From: Membranipora membranacea
Taxonomy: Eukaryota; Bryozoa; Gymnolaemata; Cheilostomatida; Membraniporidae
Length of the DNA: 64,000 nt
Assembly: GCA_914767715.1 (NCBI GenBank)
Contig: OU612068.1
Coordinates: forward strand, 17,424,001 to 17,488,000
Reading direction: 5' to 3'
The position numbers and the translations under genes were made by a program. Numbering within the stretch: position 1 is the first letter of the stretch; the number at the start of each line of letters is the position of its first letter. Below the pieces are notes generated by a model. It saw only the letters and a list, made by a program, of their open reading frames with translations, did no database searches and was not told the origin of the DNA. Shown one piece after another: positions 1 through 15,000 of the stretch.

Positions 1-3000
1 CTTGCAACTGCCAATGTCTCATTGGAATCCAGTAACACGTTCTCGGTCTGAAATCAGTTAAAATAGGTAAAATCACAGAATCCGACGTCAATCAGCTTAT
101 TGCCCTGTACTGCCGATTTTGGGGAATAATCTGCAGCTTTGGGCTGTTGGTGTCATTGAAAACTACCTGGTTATGTAAGCCTGTTGTTCACAAGCGCATG
201 CTGATGACCCTCCCTTCAATGAGTGTTTTACAGGAACACGAAGTTTAAAACTTGAGGCAAAGTTATATGAAGTTCTTGCGGTTTAGAGGTTTAGAGGACT
301 GGAAGGTTTTGACGTTTTGTTATCCGGGGGTTTCCAGATGCAACAGTTACGGATGTGCTTTGTCTTGTGCCTGGATACCTGCTAACCTGTCTATGAACGC
401 CGCTATGTTTACTTGTTTGATAGCATAAGTAATGCTCATTACAGTTTATAGGCATTATGCAGGTGTTTTCTTAAAAAAAACTTAAGGCAGTTGTGGCTAT
501 TAACTAAGTGTCAAAATATTCATAAATATAGACAATAAATTTTAACTTGAATAGTTTCAAATGTAATCAGCATAATTTGGATTATGATGTGTTCACTGAC
601 TGGAGAGCTCATCATAATTTTGGAGGTTGTTTGTGTCTGTCAAGTGGCAATAATTCAACTCAACAGGTTCCAGGTGGGTCTTGGTAACCAAAAAACTTTC
701 CCTCAATGTCAGTTGTGGTCTATGGTTGGTCGAAAATTAACAAGTATCTTGAGATTCTTCAATCTTGCTAAAATAAAAAAATATCACCCATTATATTCAT
801 ATTCGGGTGATTGAAATGTATGAATTTTCTATTGATCTGGTTTCGGTGGTTTTCCTGATACTTTGCACAAAAGCTTATAGATATTATAGTGACTGATATG
901 AGTGGGAAGTCGTCTGCAGTGAAAAGAACATTATCAGGACAACCATATTCCACGATTCCATAGAGTGAGACCATTCTAAGTGAATCATCTGATATTGCAG
1001 CCTCCAATAATGTCCACATTATTGTCTGATGCGTCGATATGGAATGTAATTCTCGAAGACGCTAAATTCTGCTATAAGGACGGATAAAAAGGAATGCTTG
1101 TAATGAAAGAAATATAATATTTAGTAAAAGGAACAAGGGAACAGCTAGATAGACCATGGACTATAATATTGACAGCATGTCCACATTATTGACAGATACA
1201 TCATGGATGCAGAATGTAAATATGCAACATGGTGGTCTCGAAGATGTATTACCTTTCTCCCATTATAGCAAAAATAAGCAAAAACACCACATCTGGCACA
1301 ATTTTTCCTTGGCAACAACCTTGGAGGGTGACACCCAGGCTTTTCTTAAATATCTGATCAGCTGATCGATACGTGACTTGACATTTGGCAAGCCAAAAAA
1401 TAGGTTGCCTGTTCAATAATTGGCGGCCTATTTTGGGACCATGAGCCCTAGCAGTTATTTTGGGATAGTAATGGTGCGCTTGTACTAATATTATGGCATC
1501 GGGGTGGCAGTTATAACAGTTGTAACATTTTTTCATAATCTTATCAGATATTCACAAAATAGCAATAACTATTGCAGGGATTTAGGTAATGGGTCTGCAT
1601 AGTTGCAATTACGTATATATTGTACACATTTATACCGCTGGCATATTATTTCTTAGAATTACATATTGTCCAGGCTTTAAATCTCAGTGCATGATGTAAT
1701 TTCTGATGTATAAAATGATAATGTTACCTACCAACAACCACCCTGAATGTTGTGCACCAGAATTATCTATCCCAATTACCAGGCGTCCATAATGGGCTTC
1801 CTACCAAGCTAGTAACTTTATATCTTCAGTTAATTATTAATTATAGCAGTTCGTTAAGTCGTAATTCTAAAATAATATACAAATTGCAGCCACATATAGA
1901 TTATGCTTTTTTTACAGAGGCTTTACAGCGAGGATAATTTGTATTCGATATCCCATTGACAGCCTCTTATTATAATTTCATAAAATTTGATATGTTGAGT
2001 CAATTATTTCCACAATGAGCATTTCTAAGCCTCCGAGCAATACATTTTAGACGGGCACCTGATTAAATAACACAAAATGATGCACTGAGCACAATCCGGC
2101 CAATATCATATGACTTTGAGTGCATCAGTGTTAAAATTCGATTTAATATTCTGATTAGTAATATGGTAAATCATATACCCCATGCAGTCTTGTTTAAATT
2201 ACAAGTTTCTGAAATTTGTTTTAAAATAAAATTGTGATTACGACAATGCGCTCATGTCATTTACATAACTAGAAAACTAATTCACATTTAGACCGTATTT
2301 ATTTCAAGCTATTTCTGGTCAGGTTTCAAAGAAGAAGATTTGACAAACAAAACATTTTTTCCATAGCGATCTTGTTTTGGTCTGTGGGCATGATGTGTGA
2401 CGACTGTAAGCTCTTCTATTTTGGCTGCAGGTCCGTAGTTCTAGGGGGAGGCAGGGACGCTCTGATTCCCCTGGAATGCTGAATAGAGCGGCTTAAAAAT
2501 GCTATAATTGAATATTCCATGTAAGATTCAGCTCATTTGGGACTTCCATTTGATATTTCTGTCATTAAAATCCTTTTGAGGCTGGGGACTGGGGACTCAG
2601 CAGGAGGAGCTTACAATATTCAACCAGGATTTTCGCTTCCCCTACCATTTCTATTTTTCTTAAACTACGGCCCTGTAATGACAAGGTGAAATTGTGTCTG
2701 GTCCAGTTGTAGTCAAAGATACGCTGTCTGATGCTGCGGTTTGTAAAGTTGCCGAGGATAGCCAGGAATTTTCTCTTGGCCGTTGTTATTCTTTGTTTGC
2801 CTTCAAACCAAGGATGAAATCTGAGGTTTCTGGGTCTGATAAGTTTATTAGTTATGTTGTGAATTTATTCTGGTTGAGCCACAATTTCCTGAGGCTGACC
2901 TATTTAATGCATCAAATTTTGCTTCAACCTCGCCAACGGATCAAAATGACAATGGGGTGTCACAACATCATAACATGGAGGAATTTAGTTTATCGAATAC

Positions 3001-6000
3001 TTTGAAAGCTGAAAACAAACTAGGTTTTAAACCATTTTCATCAAAGATATAGAGGCCAGACGGTAGGATGTTGGTTGGTTACTGACTGGCATTACCAGAA
3101 AACGTGGCACCAAATATCACAATTTTTTTGACAATGACATCTTTCATATTTCATAACCGTTTGATTTTGGCACCACAGATACATTATTATATCTAATTAT
3201 AATGATAGCTGAGGTTTAATGTCACACCGATGATGGCAAGCTAATACTATTCACCAGCGGTTGTTACCATTGCAAATTAACATTGAAGCTACTGCTTTGG
3301 TTTCAATGAATATAAAGCGACGCCCTGCAGTAGTGTAGTCTCTATACATAGAAATAACACACCAACACAATGAGGATAAGTCAAGAAGTCAAATAGGCCA
3401 TCACCAGCAACCAGCGGCATTTCAGAAAAAATTGTTATTAGGCACATAAACAATTCGCTCGGCTCGCATGTGGTAAGGATTATGTGCAAGATAGTTATAT
3501 TGGTAATAGACCTAACTGTCCAAACATTTAGGAAATAAAAGCATATAAAACATTTTTAATCACCTGATCAAAAATGCCACTTGGTTATACATAAAAAGAA
3601 ACCAATAAAGTGATGTGGCGGCGTCCACTGTCGCCCCATGCTCCCAGGCTCCAGACCTCAAATACAATCAAGTGGATAAGATTAAAAATATGTATGAAAT
3701 TTTGCGAGACACCACTGGCTCACCACACCAAATTAAAGGAAAGGTGTAGAGCTTAAGCCCTGGAAGGTCACTGACATCCTCCCTGCTAACGCATACATTG
3801 TAGACCTAAATTGATGGTTCCGCCGGTATTTTAGTTCCCTCATACATATTGCATTACATTTTTTGGGCTAGCAACTAAACATCTGCATCTTGTGATATCG
3901 GCACAAAGCACAGATTTTTGGTTGCTCCCAATGATAGCTTATATATATCCAAACTCGGACGGAGAAAAACCTGTTCGCAAAGTAGGCAGTGTATATACAC
4001 CCTTAGTTGATGTTGTCTATGACTTTCTAAGAAATCAGGCTGAACTGATCTGTGATGTTTTATAATTGTAGTAATTATGACTGGCTATGCTAATACACTT
4101 GCAGCTAAAATTGGTAATGGCTATTCACAGAAAAGAAAACCAAATTTCCAAACGCATGTGAGTGTTTTTATAAAATATGACACTCTTGCAATATATTTAT
4201 TTGCATCATAATAAAATACCCCTCTTCAATTTTTGATTCATCTGCCAAATTGAGTCATTTCGAAATTATGAAATCAGAACCTTTCAAGTTTTCAAATTAA
4301 AATAGTGGGTGTTAACTGAATGAGGCCATTATCTGGGCTATCTGCCAATTAGAACTGTTTTCTTAGCTCTGCTGGCTTACTAGCTAGGCTTAGAGAATTA
4401 ATAAATAATACAAACCAAAATATAATATATTGATAAGAATCAGCTGTTCATAAATATTATTCCACAACAGCATCTTAGAGAAGATTGTTTCATTAAAAGA
4501 TCAGAGATATTATTTGCCATCACCAAACTATTTTAATATGGAGGTAATTATGGCTTTTAACAGGCTTTCTGCACTCAAAGACATCCTAAGTCAACAGATA
4601 AGAATTTCTAACACAATGTTTGAAATGTCATCAAAATCAATTTATTAATCTTTTTACTGACAATAGGTCGATCCAATAAATCCGGCTTTGTTTGGACTTC
4701 CCAATGTTTCTCAATGGCCATCAACGCCTATAATTAGACCAAATATTATGCTTTGCAATTGTACACTTTATTTTGATCTCCATTCTAGACTCAACTGATT
4801 GCAATCAGATGCGTTGATGCAGTACCATGACCTTTACTACTTTGAAATATTATGGCAAGACATAGCCCATACCAGTCAGACCATATAAAAGTGTTACATT
4901 GAACTCCAAGGCAAAATTTAATTCAGTGGTGTGTTAGCAAAGTTCTCTGATAGATCTTCTTCTTGATGTTACATGTGGCCTACCTAAATTGTTTTGATTT
5001 CAGTAAGAAAACTGATTTCAGATGGTTGACATTTGCGTTTGCATCAATTTATAATCATTGTGTCCCAGACACCCAGATGCAACAGAGTGTGAAAATCTGC
5101 CGTTGCCTTATCAGATCAAAGATGAATGCACGCACAGGTTTAGATTCGTCCCTTATATTGTGCATTACATCAAACTTATCCATGTTCCTCAACCATTGAG
5201 TTTCCCTTGCCTCATCCAACAAATTGGCAGTGATTTCCGAAACACAAGTAAACAATCTTTCTACAACAATCAAATAAAGTACATTTGGCAGATAATTCAG
5301 AAAGAAAGTAGGCCTACCCAAATAATCTGCCAATAAAATCTTACTACTTTTACACCGCAAGAAATTCCAATGCATTGGCTAGAAAATTGTTAAGGCATAT
5401 TTGCAGAATATCTTGTTTCTGTATTTCTCATCCAGACTATTCATCATACAGATGTTTCCAGTAGTTTTATCAGGTGAATGAAGGCCAAGTCTGAGAGGTG
5501 GTAAAAATCCACCACAAGCAATTCCAGCACACCAGGAACTTGACGGATTTTCCCACAATTTTCAATCGTCAATGTTTTCTTTTGTAGTTGAACTCTTGTT
5601 TAAAAATGCTTGATTATTTCGCTTCATTTTAATTGTGGTTTCATCGAACCGCAAATTTCGGGAGTCATAATGCAAACATGACCTTTATTTCACCTTTATT
5701 TCACCCATCACACCATTTTCCAATTATATAAAGTATATGACGCCGTATTACCAGGATCAAGTAATACAACAGCAAAAAAAGAACCTGCAAACTTGTCAAC
5801 CAGAAAAATGTCTTTGCCAAAAAGCCTCTCTTTTTGCATTCTCCAAAGCGGTTTCTTGTTGTTGGCGAACAATAGGGAAATGACCTGGATTACAGGGGCT
5901 GAATTTTATGAATAAGAAAACAACTATGTCTGAGATGTAATCTTCAGCGGCAATTATAGAGTCCTGTGAGACGGGTTGCCCACACAAGGCGAATATAACC

Positions 6001-9000
6001 TTAGCATCTACATCTCACCTTAACCGCAAAATGACGGCACAAATTTTATCTAGAAGCACCTATTCGCTCAAAAAATCAATTTATGGTGTGAATATCTCTA
6101 TCTATTAGTTACTTGAGAGTCATTTTAAATAAAGTAGAACAAATATATTTTTGGGGGTTTGGGAATATCATCTAGTGATGAATGCCTGTGGAAGTTATGT
6201 TTGAGCAAAGTGCAAACCGCGGGTCATTATACCACAATGGGATTATACGGAGGTCATACATAATAATATTAGACAATCGAACCTGTAGCAGAGAAGGTAA
6301 ATTTTTTTTTAATTTGTGAGAAATTCCTGACAACATGCAAATTCAATTTATCGGTGTATGAATTTAGCTGTGAATTTATCAACACCTACATGTCACTAAA
6401 ATTAGTGTTACCAACCACAAACTCCGACGTCAATTCACCGATTTTTCATGATCCCAAATTATAATTCTGTCTGTAAAGAAATGGACATTAAAGGTTAACT
6501 TTTGGTCACTCAAACAGTTTGAAAAAATGCATGATGCAACCAACAACTTAATAGACCAACACCAGTTCCATCTCTTTGCAGCCACTTCTCTATTCCATTT
6601 CCTTCTGATGGATAGTACATATGGATCATGAAAATATGGTAAACAGAAGTCAAAGATTGTGGTTGGTAGTAATAATTTTGGTGACATACAAGTGTTGATA
6701 TGTTACCCAAAAAAAATCAAAAATATTTCCATCACAGGAGCGGTAACCAGCCCTGTGGTTCATCGCGTTATTCATGGTTATAAATGAGCCATTGCCTTGA
6801 CAACTTTCAATTTCAATTTTCAAAACCAAACAGCCTGATCAATATAAAATATACCACAAAATTATATTTTCATCATGACGGTTGATAACTTAGACCAAAT
6901 TTCCCACGCTTTGGTGAAATAACACCACGCCATATGTGACCTGACTAAACCACAAAACTGAATAAAAAAAAGGAAAATAAAAATGATGTAAATACCACCC
7001 TCCTTAATAACATTAATTTTAATCAAAATTATTACGCTATGGAATACTTTTTGTTATTGATGTTACTTTGAGTGGCATTGTACAGGCACTTTCAAAGAAA
7101 TAAGGGAACTATAACACTTGTCTCTCTGAGCATTCAATTTAAACTAGAAGGCTGTTATGGAAAAATTCATGTCACAATTCTTGGCAATCGCGGCTCAAAA
7201 TACTCCGCTTACGCTTGAACTTGTCGCCAAATGGTATTGTGCATAATAAATTTGCAACTTAGCTCAATTGTAAAGCACTTTGTACAAAGAGACACTGGAA
7301 ATGCTTATCGATAATTGATCAAGTGGACAGGGGAGAGCAACTCCACAAATCTCTACTTCTCCGAATTTCTCAATACTCTCGCCTGCCAACATGTGGTATG
7401 CAGATGATAAGATCATGAATATTATGGTTATTTTTTATGACCCAGTGTTGGGCAATGAAATTTTGGGTGAACAACATCTGATTAAATAAATATCCGTGGT
7501 GGCCCTATCCTTTGTTTTTTGGAGGATTAGTGAAGATTAGTGTTTGATTGTCATGTTTTTACGCCCATATCTTTTGTTTTTAGGCCAATTTGAACCATGT
7601 TACAGAATAATCTGTTGACATGTAAAAATATTTGATACATGTACATAATGTATAATCCGTGGTTTGCTATCCCTGACAAAACAGCAACACCCAACGTGGA
7701 CAATCACTAATAAAACTATTACATTTCATGGTTGCAAATACATAAATGAAGAAATAGGTACAAGTGGTTACTGGTTTGATGAAGTTGAACCATGACCGCT
7801 GATGACTTGTAGAGGTGGTATTGCATCTGTTGCATAATCAATCAAAATACAGTAGCTCATTTCTGATATCATGATACGTCCATGACGGCATTTGGCTAAT
7901 AATAGTATTTTTGGTAAGAGCTGAATCTTGATTGGCTCTATCCACGCATTTCTGGCTTGGAAATTCAAAACAGTGTCAAAGTTTGAAAGTCCAGTAACAG
8001 TGCGACAGATAACAGTAGCCTGTATCACTAATGATGTTAATTAAATACATTTAGGACCGGTAAAAAAATAATAGAGATAAAAAAGGGGATTACATTCAAT
8101 TATATCCCGAATGATTTTTATTTTCTACCTAACCTTGAGCAAAAAGGGGGGCCAATATACTCGCAGGAATATGGGTAGGATAGCCCACACAGTAGACAGA
8201 CGATCGAAAGTCATTGATACAAAACTCGTTCACAGGGCTAAACCTTTGATAGGATTCCCACTTCCTTAGTTACTTGAATAAATACCATCAGAAGTTTAAT
8301 CATAACACTCGATTAGAATTCTCTTCTATTAATGAAGGATCGTGCACTTTAATTTTGGAACCTGAATACATCAGTACCATAGAACATCCGCTGTCTAAAG
8401 TTTTACGACCGCTATGAATAATATTTGCTTGTCTGCTTTGTCTTTAGGTGTGGCTGGTGAAAGATGCTGAGGGTCCTGGATTTGGGCTGCTCTGTCGTGC
8501 TAACAAGTACCATCCTTTTGTCCGAGTTCCAAATTGTTTCAAAGTTTGTTAGAAGAGACCGGATTGAAAGTATGCCTGCTACTTTTGGCCCCAAGGTGTG
8601 TCAGGGTTATATCTGGCCCAAAGTTTGTTTGCCTTGGTAGCAGTATAGTACCTTAAGGAGTAAAGTATTTGAAGGAGGGGAAGTTGGCCATTTGCACTTG
8701 CTCGATATAGCTAGATTCAGGGCTAGCTAACATTAACTCAACCTCATTACTTCATATAGACTGCCACATTAGCTAGCCAATATTTAGTGTTAGCTTAATT
8801 TTAGTCATCGCCAAACTAGCTAAACTAGACTCTAGTTTAAACTTACTCCAATAGGGTAATACAGAAAAAGTACGTTAGTCGATAATAATATCTATTTCCT
8901 TATATATCATATATCCAGAAACTATATGTTAGACCCTAAACTTTCCTTGTCTTACACCAAACCCTGCGGTTTTATTTATGGTTATAAAACTAACCAATTT

Positions 9001-12000
9001 TCAGGCGACTGATTGAAAGTCACCGATAGTTTTGAGCCTGGTGAATAAATTTAATTTACATGACTTACGTTCTCTTACCCCAACACAAGTCTAAAAATAT
9101 ATTTCCGTTATGAGTCTGCCTCACATTTATAATTTGAATCTGATTCTCCGGGCAATTCACAACAATGTGGTACCTATACATGCGCCTCCACTATACTTGG
9201 TGGGAAAATTAGGACTTCAAGTACTAGCATCACATTAGTTCCATTTAAGTATTTTTTATAAGTTCCACAACTTATTTTCTTGGCTAGTTGATCACATTGC
9301 GCCAAGAACCTTGAAAACAAGACACAATTAAAGTGTCAAAATTTAGCACATAAATTTGAGTTTCACAGACTTGTGGTTTTATATCAAATAATGTATAATA
9401 GCTTTGAATAGGGAGTGGGTAGTTAAGATTTTGGAATTTTTAAACATAAGCTGGCCTGGAGAGTTGTGACCATGCAAAATGAAATTTGGCTGAACAATAT
9501 AATGAATATTAAAATTCCTCGTAACATCATGGTCGTATAAATTCTAAGTTACCATCCAAAAATTGCAATAATTAGTATTAAAAAAATGTAACCACACAAG
9601 CAGTGGAACAATGACAAAGCAAGAAATGTGGAAGTCCCAGCATACTTGAGAGTGTTGCCAGTAAAATGGTTGCCAGTCATATCAAGTCGATGCACAGCGA
9701 GGCCGCATGAAGAGGCATAAAGCAGTAGTATGTTTTTTCTCTGATAACATACAAGCTGCCAGTAAATGGGCTGAATAAATAAATCTCAAACCAATATCTT
9801 CACGACGACGAAAAAGAGACAAATATATCACAAATTAAAATTGATCAATTACCTTACTTTCATTCAATTTAAAATATGGCTAAGTGTAGATGTAAGAGTG
9901 GTGATCCAACACACCCTCTTTTTAATCACATTTTCAGAAATCAATGTAGAACATCTTCTCCCAACACTATTTTTAGATCGAAACTATGTAGGTCCTAAAA
10001 GCGTGTCAAATGAATTTCCCCTTTTTATATGACTCATTTTAATAATCTCCGCTCTTAGTCATTTTTTTCCCCAAAATTGTAAGCATTCACTTTTATCAAC
10101 ACTATGATATCGGATGTAACGATAAAATTTTGGTAATTATAAATTAAAGTAGCTTGCATCTGTTGAGGTTTCAATTTTGAGGTTTTGATTATGTGGGTTA
10201 AGGAGATGGAATAGCTTATTAAAAGTTAGGGTGAGGCCACGTTAACAGCATATTATTTTCTCATGCTCCAATCAGAACTTTGGCGCTTAATCCATCACTA
10301 TTAGCGGAATATCGAGGGTTGTATGATCGGGTCAAGGCGATACCAATAACGTAACTTGTTTTTTGATCTTTGATCAAAAAATCCCCAAATTTCACCTCAA
10401 ATATCAATATAATAATTCCACTATATATCAAGAGCTAAACACACAAATGTGACATTTACATTTATTTAATTAAATCTAGTGGTTTCTGAATTGGATGCGT
10501 AATCCTGTGTGAACCAATGAATGTTTTATATGGGTTTGGAGAGTAAAATCAAACTTCAGAAGAGACTGGCTATGAGACGGGGTTGAGCGAATTCACAGAG
10601 GATGTGTAAATAAATAAAAAAGATCTTGAGACATTTTGTCTCAAACTTTATTGGGAATCACTCCAAAGATAGCTCAAGGATCTAGCATTAAAAATTATCA
10701 TTAGAAAACAATCGGTCATCCAAATTGATACCTTATGAAGTTTCACACATTTTCTTCATGTTTTCATTGGTACTTAGTCTATAAACTCTGGGAAGGATAT
10801 GAATATTGTCACCTTTATAAGTATTGATCATGTAAATAAAATGCAAAATATGTGTTTACTAAAAATGTATCAACTCGTATGAAAGTCTAACCAAAGTTCT
10901 TAATAATCTACCACAAAATGTTTGCCGACGTCTTAAGTTTTAAATATTATAAGAGGACATGATCTTGAATATAAGTGGTGTTAGAAAAAGGATGAGTTTG
11001 AAATAATGAGTAACGCAATAACTTTCACAACTGGGCGGACTTATTTGTATGTGTGTTTTTTAAAGTGTGTTCATCTTATTAAAAAGGCAAAATCACTTTT
11101 GTTTGCATGATGGCTTGTTTCGTTTTTCAGAAGTGGATTTTGTTGGCAAATTAGCCATATTGCAATATCATTTTAAATTTTGACACTTGGATCTTACATC
11201 AATGGAGAACCATAAATGTGCTGTGTAGTCTGCAGTGTCACTGAATAGTTACATATGTACAGATGACCCTGTAAACTCGAGTAGACATAGAGTAGACATA
11301 GCCTCGAGAACTTTTATTTCTAATTTCAATAATTTTGGAAACCCAAAATGTGTCATTCTTCCTGGCCTTGGATTTTCGGTTATGAGACTATATTGACATT
11401 AATTTATGCTCTATGTTATCACTCAGCGGTCAGTTTTGCACCTGCAATATGTTGCTCAATATTATGCAAAAGCTAATAATATCACCAGATTTAAATTTCA
11501 TATTCTAAAATAACATTTTCAATTGCAACAAACAAATGAATCTACATTTTTTGTTGCAAACAAAGTATAACATATATTATATCATTGTGTCGGAAAGTAG
11601 TACTTACAGGCGACAAGACTTTTGTGGTTTTATCCATTAAGATTCAGTCACAACAATAAGTCATTAGGCTCTCACAATCGGCTGTCGATATTCACACTGT
11701 TGCTCAAAAATAAAGTCTTGTATATTATGTCGTGTGTATAGCAAAGCACCAGATCATCAAAAAATGCCAGATAGCTTGTCCAGGGTACTACAACATAGTG
11801 ATGCAATTGGGGTAAATCACCATCCAATTGCTTTAAAAATTTAACCGATACGATCTTCGTCAGTTCAGAAATGACATCTAGTTTCATTCCATTCATCTTA
11901 AATTATTCTTCAGTGGAGAGAGAAATTGTGACTCATTTTGTTCAATATGTTGTCGAGGACTTTAAAAATAGTATACACATTTCGGGCTGATGTTGATTTC

Positions 12001-15000
12001 CTACATTTTAACTTAATATTAGCAATCAGTACATTGATACTGCATAATCCTAGGTCACATACTCGCCCCTTCCCTATTACCAAAACTCCCTCTCTGCTAG
12101 TACCAGTGATTTTGGAAGAAAGTCCCTGACATTACATAGTATATGTTGTGAGCGAAACACAGAAGTTGTCTGCTCATGACACCCTGCGACTGGAGTATCG
12201 GTGCGGAAGCTCCGAAATCTGTTTGTTATATTGAAACAGGACACAGTAGTTTTTCAAGAATCTAATCAATAGCGAGGAGTATATTGCAGCTTTTTGCTTT
12301 ATTCAATTGGACATACTGCTCTGAAGATTAATTTGGCAAAAAGCTGGAAAGACTAGAATTTTAGATCAGTAGATCCTTGACTAAATTCTGGAATAGTTTA
12401 GATCCTCGGTGTGATATGAGGGTTATTTGTACTGTGGTTACCTGGTCATTGACAAATATGGTTGGGCTACTCGCGATCAGTGACAAGTTAGTGAGTCACC
12501 AGCGCATTCCGCTTTTAAATTAATTAAATAATTTAATGATGTGACTCGCTGTCTCAAAAAACAAAATTACTAAGAATTATTGGAGCGGTTTTGTTGCCAA
12601 TAATTTGGTGGGCATGATATGGCTGGTTATTTCGTGGCAAGTCTCAAACCAAGTTATTAAGAATTATTGGAAGTGAGCACCCAAGATAGACTCATTATGG
12701 CCATCAACTTGGTGAGCACCTTACCAAACCAATGGGCTAGGTGAGTTATCCAGCAATTATGAAGAGACAGAGCAAGATTTGAGGTAGTTTGAGCGACCCA
12801 CACTCTTGCTCCTCGCCCACCCAGCCGGTTTGGTGATAAGGTATGTTATGTGACAGGTCAAGACAACAACATAATAAGTCTGTAGAACCAGACACCTCCA
12901 TGTTTTGTGTGATTAATTTGACCAATTTCTCACCAGGCCTGAACATAAATTTAATGATATAAGAAAGAATAAAATGGATTAATATGTTGATGGTTTTATA
13001 ATTACCTTTAAGTCGGGAGGTACAAACCAGTGAAATTTATTGCTCCTGTACTGTGGTTGTCACAAGAATGTCCCAGAAAACATGATACAGATTGTAATTG
13101 ATTATGATCAAATTGATCGATTGCCTGGGTCTAGTCTCTCTCAAACATGTAAACAAACTTTTAAAACCTACCGCAGAAAACTTTACGTTATCTAATGTCT
13201 TGCATGAAACCTCAAACCCATCAGTGTTACTGTGATGTGGCGGCCCTCCATCAGATTGAGGTGAAAACGCCAGAGAAATTTAATACAGAAATTATAATAA
13301 ATGCAATAACACATTAATAATTTGTGGTATTTCCAGGGCTGTACAGGATGTTATCTTATGAAAATGAAAAAGCCAAAATGTTCAAACTTAACCACCCAAA
13401 TATCATTTTTCTACCAAATTTAAGAGGCTTCTTGATTATTTGAAAATATTAATTGGTGGTAAGAGTGTGGTCACTGGGAGGAGCTGGTAAGATATTATCT
13501 TCATAATCACAACTTTACTGTTAGTAGCCTTCCCTTCCTATTGACATCAATGATGTTATAGAATTTAGATTGATCAGATAAGGTTTTTGAGATGACACAG
13601 TTTAATACATAAGACTAGCATTGGCATGGATGAACAGGAAATAGAAAGAAAACAAAAAGCATTTTACCCATAAACCTCAGTAGGGGAAACGCATCATCTT
13701 TGGGTAGCTAATGAGCAAACACGATAAGTCTGATATGGTGAGCATAAGAAAACAGATGTGTTCTATCAGTAATAATCGAACATTCTCTAGAGTGGCTACC
13801 ACCTGTTCTCTGGAGATGTCTCATACTTTTAACATTCCCCGGTCCCCACTCAAGATAACACAAAACAAGATAATCAACTTCACAACCTTAAGCGGCTGCA
13901 GAAATCTCATTTTGAGATGCTATGACTTATCCTGATTTGAATCTTCCCACGCTCACCCTCAGGAAATAGGCAATACCTATCATGGAAACATTGATGCTAC
14001 TGTGCTTCATAACTTATGACCTTTAATATACATCTACAGTATGGGCCTATCCACCAAAACCAAGCAAATCCTCATTTCCTTTATTACCTTGGAAGAAGAC
14101 ATAGTGGTTATTATATTGTAACAGAATCAGACCATTGTTAATTTTTGGCGGTCAATTTCAATTCAAAGCCGACTTCACAGCTACTTGACACCAGAAACTA
14201 CGAGACGAGCCTTTAGACCATTACTTTTTTGTATTGAATCATAAGTATGACGTTGCAGCCCTAAAGCCTGCATTCATGCAATCAACAAGCTGACTATGCT
14301 TGGCTGTTTTGGCGGATCAGTTTCTAGCTAGTAATCAACAATGACATCAATTTGGCGTGACAAACAACTGAAACACCCGTACTATATTCTCATTGTCCAT
14401 AGTTAAAACTGAAAAGGGAATCAGATCTGTGTTTTCTACCGCTGCTAAATACTTTGGTGAGCACGCTTGGGACCTCCAGGACTGCCCTAATGGAGCTTTC
14501 GGGAGGTATTTGGCTGCTCGCCTTTGGGAGCTTGGTGTCCAGTGATCGATGGAAGTCGGGCTGGCTGCTGTGTGTCTCCGCTCTCTGGTCTGATGAACAG
14601 TTTGAAGGGCTGCCACAACTACAGTTTCAAACTATCCGACTAGTCCCTTTGTGTAGTTCCATTTTGCACCTCATCAAGCTGCTTATATCAGATGTAATTT
14701 CGACGCACTTTTCCTTCCTCCAGATCTAGGTTATGCCAGAGTTGTCTATCAATGCAATGAGAGAGAGAAACTCCCAATTTGAAAAATCCCCAGTGAGAGA
14801 CTATGGTCTTTGTAGATTTTAGGTGTTCACAAAGCTTTTGAACTATTGCACTAAGTATATCTGAATGTGGGAAAGCATAATCGATAATAAAAGGCTCGTT
14901 TCTTTTAATAATAGGAAGTTGCCTTCCTGAGGGCAAGGCGATATGATATATGTGTGCAATAGTTCATATTTTAGGTCAGGATAACCCATGATCAGGATAG

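Noticed and set aside
2694-3005. 103-codon open frame in the gene-poor arm
   Set aside because: No domain recognised and no convincing splice partners; composition alone is not enough.
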